Shown: one piece after another, positions 25,120-34,123 of the stretch
Position numbering within the stretch: the first letter of the stretch is position 1
Layout of the letters: each line of letters opens with the position of its first letter
Position numbers and translations under genes: made by a program
Notes under the pieces: model-generated
What the model saw: only the letters and a program-made list of their open reading frames with translations
Databases searched by the model: none
What the model was told of the DNA's origin: nothing
Source: Sphingomonadales bacterium
GTDB taxonomy: Bacteria > Pseudomonadota > Alphaproteobacteria > Sphingomonadales > Sphingomonadaceae
DNA length: 55,862 bases
Reading direction: 5' to 3'
Assembly: GCA_028869175.1 (NCBI GenBank)
Contig: JAGWTB010000007.1
Location: 1 to 55,862, forward strand

Positions 25120-25181
25120 ACGTGGTCGGGCACTGCCTTGCGGTGGTGCCCGCACCCTGACCCGGAAGGCGCATTACGCCG

Positions 25182-26153
25182 ATGTCGATTGTCCAGATCC
25201 TGCTTGTCGCCACCGGTCTCATGGTCATGCTGGTGCTTGGCTGGGCGGCCTTCAATGGCCCCTCCTCGGCCAAGGAAGGCGCTCGCCGGTTGCAGGCGGT
25301 GCGGTACCGCCATTCCGAAAGCACGATGGACAAGGTCGAAGCGCAGCTGCGCAAGGCCGTGGCTGCGCGCAAGCCGCAGGCGCACAAGATCGCTGGCTCC
25401 GAATCCCGCGTGGCAGCGCTTTCGCTGCGCCTGCACCGTACCGGCAAGACCTGGACTGTCGCCCAGTACCTTTACACCTCGGTGGGTATCGCGCTGTTCC
25501 TGACCGTGCTGATCTTCCTCAAGAGCAAGGCGGTGCTGCTGTCGCTGGGCATCGGCTCGGTGATCGGCTTCGGCCTGCCGCACATGGTGGTTGGCCACTT
25601 CATCAAGAAGCGCTCGAACCAGTTCGTCATCAAGTTCCCCGATGCCATCGAATTGCTGGTGCGCGGCCTGCGCTCGGGCCTGCCGGTGACCGAAACGCTG
25701 GGTGTGGTGGCGCAGGAAGTGGCGGGGCCGGTCGGTGTCGAATTCAAGCAGGTGACCGAACGCATCCGTATCGGCCGCACCATGGAAGATGCGCTGCAGG
25801 AAACCGCCGACCGCATGAACATGCCGGAATTCAGCTTTTTCTGCATCACCCTGGCCATCCAGCGCGAAACCGGCGGCAACCTGGCGGAAACCCTGTCCAA
25901 CCTGGCCGACGTGTTGCGCAAGCGCGCGCAGATGAAGCTGAAGATCCGCGCGATGAGCTCGGAATCGAAGGCCTCGGCCTACATCGTCGGCGCGCTGCCG
26001 TTCATCGTCTTCGGCATGATCTACTGGATCAACCCCAACTATCTTGGCGGCTTCTTCAGCGACGAACGCCTGATCGCGGTTGGCCTTGGCGGCCTGACCT
26101 GGATGTCGATCGGTGCCTTCATCATGGCCAAGATGGTCAGCTTCGAAATCTGA
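25182..26153 (+). CDS. tadB: Type II secretion F family protein TadB
   Basis: 323 residues: N-terminal helix (IVQILLVATGLMVMLVLGWA), two hydrophobic segments around 90-135, a cytoplasmic GspF domain (PDAIELLVRGLRSGLPVTET, QRETGGNLAETLSNLADVLR), and two C-terminal helices. Inner-membrane platform protein of the tad pilus. Normally cpaF lies immediately before tadB; here tadB directly follows cpaE. Confidence 0.93.
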   Translation: MSIVQILLVATGLMVMLVLGWAAFNGPSSAKEGARRLQAVRYRHSESTMDKVEAQLRKAVAARKPQAHKIAGSESRVAALSLRLHRTGKTWTVAQYLYTSVGIALFLTVLIFLKSKAVLLSLGIGSVIGFGLPHMVVGHFIKKRSNQFVIKFPDAIELLVRGLRSGLPVTETLGVVAQEVAGPVGVEFKQVTERIRIGRTMEDALQETADRMNMPEFSFFCITLAIQRETGGNLAETLSNLADVLRKRAQMKLKIRAMSSESKASAYIVGALPFIVFGMIYWINPNYLGGFFSDERLIAVGLGGLTWMSIGAFIMAKMVSFEI

Positions 26154-26172
26154 GCAGAGGAAACCGGCTATC

Positions 26173-27174
26173 ATGATGAACAATCCGCCCGGACCAACGC
26201 TCCTCGGCGTGGACGTGATCTTCGCCGGGACGATCCTGGCCTTCGTCGCCGCGATGGCGGTGATGATGGCGATCTATGCCGCCGTGACCGTCCGCGATCC
26301 GATGCAGAAGCGCGTCAAGGCGCTGAACGACCGGCGCGAGCAGCTCAAGGCAGGCATCGTTACCCAGACGGTGAAGAAGCGCGCCAGCCTGGTCCGCAAG
26401 AACGAAACCGCCGACAAGATGCGCGACACGCTGTCGTCGCTCAAGGTGCTGCAGGAAAGCCAGGTCAAGGACATCCAGCAGAAGCTGGCCCAGGCCGGCA
26501 TCCGCAAGAAGGAATGGGCCGTCGCGGTCATCTTCGCGCGCATGGTGCTGCCGGTGGTGCTTGGCGGGTTTGCCGCGTTCATGCTCTATTACGTCAACTA
26601 TTTCCCCGAATGGAGCAGCTTCAAGAAGTTCCTCGGCTTCGCCGCCGCTGTCGGCGCGGGCTACAAGGGGCCGGACGTCTATGTCTCGAACCTCATCGGC
26701 AAGCGTACCGACGCGGTCCGCAAGGGCCTGCCTGATGCGCTCGACCTGCTGGTCATCTGCGCCGAGGCGGGTCTGACCGTCGACGCCGCGTTCAACCGCG
26801 TGGCGCGCGAGCTGGGCCGGGCCTATCCGGAGCTGGGTGATGAATTCGCCCTGACCGCGATCGAACTCGCGTTCCTCAACGAACGCCGCCAGGCCTTCGA
26901 AAACCTGGCCTATCGCGTCAAGCTGGACTCGGTGAAGGGCGTGGTCACCACCATGATCCAGACCGAACGCTACGGCACCCCGCTCGCTTCGGCGCTGCGT
27001 GTGCTCTCGGCCGAATTCCGCAACGAACGAATGATGCGCGCCGAAGAAAAGGCAGCCCGACTGCCGGCGATCATGACCGTGCCGCTGATCCTGTTCATTC
27101 TGCCGGTGCTGTTCGTCGTCATCCTCGGCCCGGCGGCCTGCTCGATCGCCGACGCCTTCAAGCACACCGGCTGA
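26173..27174 (+). CDS. tadC: Type II secretion F family protein TadC
   Basis: 333 residues, second platform protein of the tad pilus. Membrane helices at the N-terminus (VIFAGTILAFVAAMAVMMAI), middle and C-terminus (MTVPLILFILPVLFVVILGP), with GspF motif LPDALDLLVICAEAGLTVDA and QTERYGTPLASALRVL. AGAGGA precedes the start by 11 bases. Followed by a strong terminator. Confidence 0.93.
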   Translation: MMNNPPGPTLLGVDVIFAGTILAFVAAMAVMMAIYAAVTVRDPMQKRVKALNDRREQLKAGIVTQTVKKRASLVRKNETADKMRDTLSSLKVLQESQVKDIQQKLAQAGIRKKEWAVAVIFARMVLPVVLGGFAAFMLYYVNYFPEWSSFKKFLGFAAAVGAGYKGPDVYVSNLIGKRTDAVRKGLPDALDLLVICAEAGLTVDAAFNRVARELGRAYPELGDEFALTAIELAFLNERRQAFENLAYRVKLDSVKGVVTTMIQTERYGTPLASALRVLSAEFRNERMMRAEEKAARLPAIMTVPLILFILPVLFVVILGPAACSIADAFKHTG

Positions 27175-27200
27175 GGCGGGTTACCGCAAGCGACAAGACA

Positions 27201-27229
27201 AAGGGCGGCTCGCAAGGGCCGCCCTTTTT
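27201..27229 (+). terminator. Rho-independent terminator of the tad/cpa operon
   Basis: AAGGGCGGC (27201-27209) pairs with GCCGCCCTT (27218-27226) around an 8-base loop, followed by a TTTTT run ending at 27229. It begins 26 bases after the tadC stop and matches the classic intrinsic form. Confidence 0.9.
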
Positions 27230-27253
27230 CGGTGTGGGGTGGGGTTGGCGCGC

Positions 27254-27269
27254 GGGCTTCGACAAGTCC
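27254..27269. repeat. Partial GGGCTTCGAC-type repeat
   Basis: GGGCTTCGACAAG followed by TCCAGC resembles the first half of the inverted-repeat arm at 40543-40569. It ends three bases before the stop codon of the FAH gene. Confidence 0.45.
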
Positions 27270-27271
27270 AG

Positions 27272-28279
27272 CTAGGGTGCCGTCACCACCTGCTCGATCG
27301 CACCGAAAATGCTCTTGCCCTTGGCATCGCGCATCTCGATCCGCACCGTATCCCCATGGCGAAGGAACGGGGTCTTCGCCTCGCCGCTGGCAATCGTTTC
27401 GACCATGCGCTGCTCGGCGATGCACGAATAGCCCCTGCCCCCTTCGCTGACCGGGCGGCCTGGCGAGCCATCGGCATCGCGGTTGGAAACGGTGCCCGAA
27501 CCGATGATCGATCCTGCCCCCACCCGCCGGGTCTTCGCCAGGTGCGCGATCAGCGTGCCGAAATCGAAGGTGCATTCCTCGCCCGCTTCGGCGCGTCCGA
27601 AGGGCTGGCCGTTGAGGTCAACCAGCAGCGGCAGGTGCAATCGTCCGCCGGCCCAGGCATCGCCCAGTTCATCGGGCGTGACGAACACCGGCGAGAAGTG
27701 CGAGGCCGGCTTGGACTGGACGAAGCCGAAGCCCTTGGCCAGTTCGCCGGGGATCAGGTTGCGCAAGGACACGTCGTTGACCAGTCCGACCAGCCGCACG
27801 CAATCGCGCGCCGCCTCAGGCGAAATGCCCTGCGGCACATCGCCGGTGACGACGCAGATCTCCGCCTCGAAATCGCCGCCCCAGGCTTCGTCGGCCAGCT
27901 GGATCGGCTCGCGCGCGCCGCGCAGGTCGTCGCTGCCGCCCTGGTACATCAGCGGATCGTGCCAGAAGCTGTCGGGCAGCTCGGCCCCGCGCGCCTTGCG
28001 TACCAGTTCGACGTGGTTGACGTAGGCAGATCCGTCCGCCCACTGGAACGCGCGCGGCAGCGGTGCGGCGGCTTCGCGTTCGTGAAAGCGCTTCTGCGGG
28101 ATCGCGCCGTGCTCCAGTTCGGTGGACAGCAGCCGCAGGTGCGGTTCCACCCGGTCCCACTGATCGAGCGCGGCCTGCAGGCTGGGCACGATGTGATCGG
28201 CGTCGGCGTAGTGCGCCAGATCGTGCGACACGACGATCAACCGACCGTCGCGTCCCTGCGGCAAGGATCCCAGTTTCAT
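27272..28279 (-). CDS. Fumarylacetoacetate hydrolase family protein
   Basis: 335 residues. The FAH catalytic domain is recognisable: metal-ligand Glu residues in GDFEAEICVVTGDVPQGISP, the VGLVNDVSLRNLIPGELAKG and PASHFSPVFVTPDELGDAW segments, and VGAGSIIGSGTVSN. These enzymes cleave C-C bonds in acylpyruvate-type intermediates, as in tyrosine/homogentisate breakdown. The ATG overlaps the marR stop by four bases, so a MarR-controlled aromatic-degradation role is likely; the exact substrate is unproven. Confidence 0.88.
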   Translation of the reverse strand: MKLGSLPQGRDGRLIVVSHDLAHYADADHIVPSLQAALDQWDRVEPHLRLLSTELEHGAIPQKRFHEREAAAPLPRAFQWADGSAYVNHVELVRKARGAELPDSFWHDPLMYQGGSDDLRGAREPIQLADEAWGGDFEAEICVVTGDVPQGISPEAARDCVRLVGLVNDVSLRNLIPGELAKGFGFVQSKPASHFSPVFVTPDELGDAWAGGRLHLPLLVDLNGQPFGRAEAGEECTFDFGTLIAHLAKTRRVGAGSIIGSGTVSNRDADGSPGRPVSEGGRGYSCIAEQRMVETIASGEAKTPFLRHGDTVRIEMRDAKGKSIFGAIEQVVTAP

Positions 28280-28767
28280 GCGCCGAATTCCTCCATGCCG
28301 TCATCCGTTCCATGCTCGTTGCCGCCCATCGTCCGCACATGCGCGCGCAGCCGGCCCAGCAACACCTTGAATTGCGCGCGTTCGTCGGCGTCGAGCGCGG
28401 CAAACAGCAGTTCTTCCATTTCCAGCGCCAGCGGCATGATCTGGCCATGCATCGTCCGGCCATGCTCGGTCAGTTCGAGGTGGTGCGAGCGCCCGTCACG
28501 CGCATTGGGGCTGCGCGTGGCCAGGCCGCGATCCTCCAGCACCTTGCAGGCGCGGTTGACCGCCACCTTGTCCATCAGAGTCGCGCCGACGAGATCACGC
28601 TGGGTGCGCGAACCCGCGTCACCCAGCACCGCCATCACCCGCCATTCGGGAATCTTCAGCCCGAAGCGCAGGGCATATTCATCGGCGATCCGGCCGCTCA
28701 CGGCATTCGACGTCACCGACAGCAGGTAAGGGAGGAAATCGGCGAGGCGGGAAATCTTCTGCGGCAT
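28276..28767 (-). CDS. MarR-family transcriptional regulator
   Basis: 163 residues with a winged helix (PEWRVMAVLGDAGSRTQRDL, KVAVNRACKVLEDRGLATRS, DGRSHHLELTEHGR). MarR proteins bind short palindromes and release on binding aromatic ligands. Translationally coupled to the FAH gene. I use the ATG MPQKISRL; a TTG eight codons upstream extends it. Confidence 0.9.
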   Translation of the reverse strand: MPQKISRLADFLPYLLSVTSNAVSGRIADEYALRFGLKIPEWRVMAVLGDAGSRTQRDLVGATLMDKVAVNRACKVLEDRGLATRSPNARDGRSHHLELTEHGRTMHGQIMPLALEMEELLFAALDADERAQFKVLLGRLRAHVRTMGGNEHGTDDGMEEFGA

Positions 28768-28773
28768 CAAGGT

Positions 28774-28817
28774 AGTCTCTAATGCAACCAAATCACGACG
28801 CCAAGAGCAATTAGACT
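28774..28817. promoter_or_regulatory. Candidate MarR operator region
   Basis: AGTCTCTAAT (28774-28783) and ATTAGACT (28810-28817) are inverted relative to each other, with two extra bases in the first copy. They lie just upstream of marR, where an autorepressor would bind. Confidence 0.4.
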
Positions 28818-28904
28818 GCTTACGCTACGGTATGCACGAAATATTTGGTGTCTCGGCTGCCGTTCGCAAGAATTTTCGCAATCCTTGCCGAAACCGGGGA
28901 GGAT

Positions 28905-29789
28905 TCAGCGCAGTACCCGCCCCGCCACGGCATCGAGCTTGGCCATCAGCACCCGGTCGCGCTGTGCAGGCGCGGTAACGATCGCACCGTCGAGCGCCGT
29001 GTCGATGGGACTGGCGCACCTTGCCGCCGGCAGCGCGGCGGCAAAGGCGCGCAAGGCAGCGCGGGCGCGTTCGGCATTGGCTTTCATCACCGCGAACACT
29101 TCGGCCGCTTCCACCCCGGCTTCCTCCGCGCGCCACGAATCGTAATCGGTGACCATACCGAGGATCGCGTAGGGCAGCTCCGCTTCCCGCGCGAGCCGCA
29201 ATTCCGGCATCGCGGTCATGCCGATCACGTCGGCCCCCCATTGCCGGTACATCAGGCTTTCGGCGCGGGTGGAGAACTGGGGGCCCTCGATGGCGACATA
29301 GCAGCCGCCGCGATGGACCGTGGCCCCCGCCGCTTCCGCCGCTCCGGCAAGCAGGCCCGACAGGCGCGGGCAGACCGGATCGGCGAGACCGAGATGGGCG
29401 ACCAGCCCGGGCCCGAAGAAGCTGCGCACCCGCCCCTCGGTCCGGTCGATGAACTGGTCGGCGCAGACCATGTGCCCCGGTGCCATTTCCTCACGCAGCG
29501 AACCGATGGCGGACAGCGAGATGAGGTCGGTCACCCCGCAGCGCTTCAGCACGTCCACGTTGGCGCGATAGTTGACGAAGCTTGGCGGAATGGCATGCCC
29601 CGCCCCGTGCCGCGACAGGAAAGTGAAGCGCACGCCGCCCAGAGTGCCGGTGGTCACCGGGCCGGACGGCGCACCGAACGGGCTGCCGACGGCAATCTTC
29701 TGCGCGTCCTCCAGCCCGATGCCTTCGGCCATGCCCGACCCGCCGATGACGCCGATGTGCCAGCGTCCTGAGGCACGGTTACCGGGCAA
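28905..29789 (-). CDS. mtnP: S-methyl-5'-thioadenosine phosphorylase
   Basis: Cleaves methylthioadenosine to adenine and methylthioribose-1-phosphate in methionine salvage. 294 residues, with IGVIGGSGMAEG at the N-terminus, SRHGAGHAIPPSFVNYRANV (phosphate/base pocket), and CYVAIEGPQFSTRAES plus GMTAMPELRLAREAEL, characteristic of PNP/MTAP family 2. No ATG or GTG precedes the family region in frame, so TTG at 29787-29789 is the probable start. It overlaps the tetR stop. Confidence 0.93.
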   Translation of the reverse strand: MPGNRASGRWHIGVIGGSGMAEGIGLEDAQKIAVGSPFGAPSGPVTTGTLGGVRFTFLSRHGAGHAIPPSFVNYRANVDVLKRCGVTDLISLSAIGSLREEMAPGHMVCADQFIDRTEGRVRSFFGPGLVAHLGLADPVCPRLSGLLAGAAEAAGATVHRGGCYVAIEGPQFSTRAESLMYRQWGADVIGMTAMPELRLAREAELPYAILGMVTDYDSWRAEEAGVEAAEVFAVMKANAERARAALRAFAAALPAARCASPIDTALDGAIVTAPAQRDRVLMAKLDAVAGRVLR

Positions 29790-30405
29790 GGATGCCCGCC
29801 ATGATGATGTCGATGGTATGTTCGCGGTACCGGTCGCGCAGGGCCTCGGTCAGGGTATCGGTATCGAAGCAGTGCTGCAGCACCAGCCGGGCCGAGAAGA
29901 AGCGGTCCACCGCGCCGGTGACGGTGAAATAGAACATCTGCGGGTCCACCGGGCGGAACACCCCGGCCTTCACCCCATCACCAATCAGTTGCTCATAGGC
30001 GCGGTACATCGGCGAGAGATAGCAATCGGCGATGCGGCGCGCTTCTTCCGGGTTGCTCTCGCGCACCATGCGCATGGTCAGGCGGTTGAGATAGGGTACG
30101 GTATAGAAGGTATCGACCACCTTCGAGATGTGCCGCCGCAGCTTGGCTTCCGGGTCCCAGCCGTCCTTCGCCACCAGCGCATCGACGCTGGTGACGATGG
30201 CCTGCCAGTCCCGGTCGAGCAGGGCCATCAGCAGCCCCGCCTTGTTGCCGAAGTAATACTTCACCAACGCCGAATTGAGGCCCGAACGCAGCGAAAGCTC
30301 GGACAGCGAGATATCGACCACGTCGCCTTCGCGCATGATCGCACTCGCCGTCTCCAGCAGCTTTTCCCGCGCGCCGGGCGGAGCGTTGAGCGCCGTTTCG
30401 GCCAT
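29779..30405 (-). CDS. TetR-family transcriptional regulator
   Basis: 208 residues with an N-terminal helix-turn-helix (REKLLETASAIMREGDVVDI, LSELSLRSGLNSALVKYYFG) and a larger ligand-binding C-domain. Between the SDR gene (7-base gap) and mtnP (overlap), so all three are one operon. A perfect palindrome upstream of the SDR gene is the probable operator. The ligand may be an acyl-CoA or SDR substrate; that is inference. Confidence 0.92.
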   Translation of the reverse strand: MAETALNAPPGAREKLLETASAIMREGDVVDISLSELSLRSGLNSALVKYYFGNKAGLLMALLDRDWQAIVTSVDALVAKDGWDPEAKLRRHISKVVDTFYTVPYLNRLTMRMVRESNPEEARRIADCYLSPMYRAYEQLIGDGVKAGVFRPVDPQMFYFTVTGAVDRFFSARLVLQHCFDTDTLTEALRDRYREHTIDIIMAGILAR

Positions 30406-30412
30406 GGACCGC

Positions 30413-31198
<786 letters not shown>

Positions 31199-31221
31199 GG
31201 GAACGCTCCTTGGAAACTGGT

Positions 31222-31237
31222 TTAACCGGGCGGTTAA
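31222..31237. promoter_or_regulatory. Perfect palindromic operator for the TetR regulator
   Basis: TTAACCGGGCGGTTAA is a 16-base palindrome (TTAACCG-GG-CGGTTAA). On the minus strand it lies downstream of a possible TTGCAG -35 and over a candidate -10, 24 bases before the SDR start. Symmetry and placement are typical of TetR operators. Confidence 0.75.
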
Positions 31238-31287
31238 GCGCTGCAAGGGGCGCGGTCAAGCGAGGTTGGACTGGCGGAGCAACAAAG

Positions 31288-31390
31288 CCCCCTCCTCTTC
31301 AGAGGAGGGGGTTGGGGGTGGTGGATACTGGGTGAAGTTTGCGCCCGGACCGCACCACCCCCCCGGCCCCCGCCTCTGAAGAGGAGGGGG
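31288..31390. repeat. Long C/G-rich palindromic repeat, copy A
   Basis: Left arm CCCCCTCCTCTTCAGAGGAG continues GGGGTTGGGGGTGGTGG; right arm begins CACCACCCCCCCGGCCCCCG and ends CTCTGAAGAGGAGGGGG. Each arm contains its own palindrome and the two arms face each other around about 28 unique bases. It fills most of the gap between the SDR start and the clpB stop, where no gene is seen. Confidence 0.85.
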
Positions 31391-31400
31391 AGACTTCGCC

Positions 31401-33980
31401 TCACTCCACGACGAACGCCAGCGCGCCTTCGCCTTCGTCGATCCGCACGGTGCTGCCATCTGGGATTTCCCCGCCCAGCAGCCTCTCCGCCAGCGGGTCC
31501 TGCAGATAGCGCTGCACGGCACGCTTGAGCGGCCTGGCACCGTAGACCGGATCGTAGCCCACCCGGCCCAGCCAGCGCTTGGCGGCATCGGTGAGGTCGA
31601 GCGTGATCTTGCGGTCCTTGAGCAGCTGCTGCACCCGGCCCACCTGGATTTCGACGATAGGAGCCATGTGCTCCACGCCAAGGCGGTGGAACAGGATGAT
31701 CTCGTCCAGCCGGTTGAGGAATTCTGGGCGGAAATGGCCGCGCACGACCTCCATCACCTGCGGCTCGACGCTTTCCACGTCCTGCCCTTCTTCCAGGTTG
31801 GCTAGGTACTGGCTGCCGAGGTTGCTGGTCAGAATGATCAGCGTGTTGGTGAAGTCCACCACCCGGCCCTGCCCGTCGGTCAGGCGCCCGTCATCGAGCA
31901 CCTGCAGCAGCACGTTGAACACGTCGCCGTGCGCCTTTTCCACCTCGTCGAACAGCACGACCTGATAGGGCCGCCGCCGCACGGCTTCGGTCAGCACGCC
32001 GCCCTCGTCATAGCCAACATAGCCCGGAGGCGCGCCGATCAGGCGGCTGACCGAGTGCTTCTCCATGAATTCGCTCATGTCGATGCGCACCATCGCGCTG
32101 TCATCGTCGAACAGGAACCCGGCGAGCGCCTTGGTCAGTTCGGTCTTGCCGACGCCCGTGGGGCCGAGGAACAGGAAGGAGCCCAGCGGCCGGTTCGGGT
32201 CCTGCAGGCCTGCACGGGCGCGCCGCACTGCCTTGGACACGGCGAGCACCGCATCCTTCTGGCCGATCACCCGCTTGCCGATGACCTCTTCCATCTTGAG
32301 CAGCTTCTCGCGCTCACCCTCCATCATCCGGTCGACCGGCACGCCGGTCCACCTGGAGACGACCGAGGCGATGTCGTCCGCCGTCACTTCCTCGCGCAGC
32401 AGCGCGTTTTCGGACATGCCCTGCGCTTCGGCGAGTTGCTTTTCCAGTTCGGGGATGCGCCCGTAGGACAGTTCGCCCGCCTTGCCGAGATCGCCGCTGC
32501 GCTGCGCCTGGTCGAGCTCGATCCGGGCAGCATCGAGTGCTTCCTTGATCTTGCCTTCGGCCGCGATCTTGTCACGCTCGCCCTGCCAGCGCGTGGTCAG
32601 CGCGGCGGACTGTTCTTCCAGATTGGCCAGTTCTTCCTTGAGCGCGGCCAGCCGGTCCTTGCTCGCCTGGTCGCTTTCCTTGGCAAGCGCCATTTCCTCG
32701 ATCTTGAGCTGGATGATCCGCCGGTCGAGTACCTCGATTTCCTCTGGCTTGCTCTCCACTTCCATACGGATGCGGCTGGCGGCCTCGTCCATCAGGTCGA
32801 TGGCCTTGTCGGGCAGGAAGCGGTCGGCGATGTAGCGGTTGCTCAGCGTCGCGGCGGCGACAATCGCGCCGTCAGTGATCCGCACACCATGGTGCAGCTC
32901 ATACCGGTCCTTGAGCCCGCGCAGGATCGAGATCGTGTCCTCCACGGTCGGCTCACCAACGAATACCGGCTGGAACCGCCGCTGCAGCGCAGGGTCCTTC
33001 TCGACATACTTCTGGTACTCATCGAGCGTGGTCGCGCCGATGCAGTGCAGTTCGCCGCGCGCGAGCGCGGGTTTGAGCAGGTTGGAGGCGTCCATCGCCC
33101 CCTCGCCCTTGCCCGCGCCGATCAGGGTGTGCATCTCATCGATGAACAGGATGATCTCGCCCTCGGCGCCCTTGACCTCGTCGAGCACGGCCTTGAGCCG
33201 CTCCTCGAACTCGCCGCGATACTTGGCCCCCGCGATCAGGCTGCCCATGTCGAGCGACATCAGGCGGCGATCCTTCAGGCTGTCGGGCACGTCACCGTTG
33301 GCGATGCGCAGCGCCAGCCCCTCGGCGATGGCGGTCTTGCCGACGCCGGGTTCGCCGATCAGGGCGGGGTTGTTCTTGGTGCGGCGGGCGAGGATCTGCA
33401 CGGTGCGGCGGATTTCCTCATCACGCCCGATCACCGGATCGAGCTTGCCGTCGCGCGCCGCCTGGGTGAGGTCGCGGGCGTACTTCTTCATCGCCTCATA
33501 GGCGTTTTCCGCCCCGGCACTGTCCGCCGCGCGGCCGCCGGTGACTTCCTGGATCGCCTGTTCGAGCGCGCGCGGATCGACATTCGCCGCCTTCAGCGCC
33601 TGCCCGGCCGGGTTGGTCAGACCCAGCGCCAGCGCCTGAAGCAGCCGCTGTACCGAAACGAAGCTGTCGCCCGCCTTGGCCGAGAGTTGCTCGGCCTGAT
33701 CGAGCAACCGCACCGCGTCGTTGTCCAGCCCCGGAGTTTGCTGTGCCCCGCCGCCGGAAACGGCGGGAATCTTGGCGAGCGCCTTGTCGGTTTCGGCCAG
33801 CGCCAGGCCGGGATTGCCCCCGGCGCGCTGGATCAGGCCGGGTGCCATGCCTTCGCCGTCTTCCAGCAAGGCCTTCAGAATGTGTTCAGGCGTGATACGC
33901 TGATGATTGAGCCTGATCGCGACGGTCTGGGCCGACTGGAGAAAGCCCTTGGCGCGGTCGGTGAATTTTTCGAGGTTCAT
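31401..33980 (-). CDS. clpB: ATP-dependent disaggregase ClpB
   Basis: ClpB rescues aggregated proteins with DnaK. 859 residues, full length. N-domain ([20 protein letters not shown]), first AAA+ module with Walker A GEPGVGKT, the long coiled-coil M-domain (about 410-525) that separates ClpB from ClpA/ClpC, and second AAA+ module with [15 protein letters not shown] and [26 protein letters not shown] ten bases upstream. A heat-shock-type promoter lies upstream. Confidence 0.97.
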   Translation of the reverse strand: MNLEKFTDRAKGFLQSAQTVAIRLNHQRITPEHILKALLEDGEGMAPGLIQRAGGNPGLALAETDKALAKIPAVSGGGAQQTPGLDNDAVRLLDQAEQLSAKAGDSFVSVQRLLQALALGLTNPAGQALKAANVDPRALEQAIQEVTGGRAADSAGAENAYEAMKKYARDLTQAARDGKLDPVIGRDEEIRRTVQILARRTKNNPALIGEPGVGKTAIAEGLALRIANGDVPDSLKDRRLMSLDMGSLIAGAKYRGEFEERLKAVLDEVKGAEGEIILFIDEMHTLIGAGKGEGAMDASNLLKPALARGELHCIGATTLDEYQKYVEKDPALQRRFQPVFVGEPTVEDTISILRGLKDRYELHHGVRITDGAIVAAATLSNRYIADRFLPDKAIDLMDEAASRIRMEVESKPEEIEVLDRRIIQLKIEEMALAKESDQASKDRLAALKEELANLEEQSAALTTRWQGERDKIAAEGKIKEALDAARIELDQAQRSGDLGKAGELSYGRIPELEKQLAEAQGMSENALLREEVTADDIASVVSRWTGVPVDRMMEGEREKLLKMEEVIGKRVIGQKDAVLAVSKAVRRARAGLQDPNRPLGSFLFLGPTGVGKTELTKALAGFLFDDDSAMVRIDMSEFMEKHSVSRLIGAPPGYVGYDEGGVLTEAVRRRPYQVVLFDEVEKAHGDVFNVLLQVLDDGRLTDGQGRVVDFTNTLIILTSNLGSQYLANLEEGQDVESVEPQVMEVVRGHFRPEFLNRLDEIILFHRLGVEHMAPIVEIQVGRVQQLLKDRKITLDLTDAAKRWLGRVGYDPVYGARPLKRAVQRYLQDPLAERLLGGEIPDGSTVRIDEGEGALAFVVE

Positions 33981-34006
33981 GTGGGAAGTGCCTCCTGTTG
34001 CCCAAG

Positions 34007-34036
34007 AGATAGTGTTGCGAACATGTCACACAAGGG
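34007..34036 (-). promoter_or_regulatory. Candidate heat-shock (sigma-32) promoter of clpB
   Basis: On the minus strand CTTGTG and ACTATCT are 15 bases apart, resembling the alphaproteobacterial sigma-32 pattern (CTTG, then a CNTATNT-like -10). It starts a transcript roughly 20 bases upstream of the ribosome-binding site of clpB, a gene usually under heat-shock control. Confidence 0.45.
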
Positions 34037-34123
34037 GTTGTCAGCGGAATTTCGCACAGAGCTTTTCAGGTATCCAGACACGGCGGCTTGCGCCATCCTG
34101 CGCGGGCAATGGAGGGGGTGACC

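Noticed and set aside
22909..25155. Minus-strand frame of 748 codons across the cpa genes
   Set aside because: Shadow of cpaC, cpaD and cpaE; no protein-like features.
25120..25181. A hidden or degraded cpaF between cpaE and tadB
   Set aside because: Only 62 bases are available and no ATPase motif occurs in any frame there.
31929..34121. Plus-strand frame of 730 codons opposite clpB
   Set aside because: clpB is unmistakable on the other strand; this frame is its complement.
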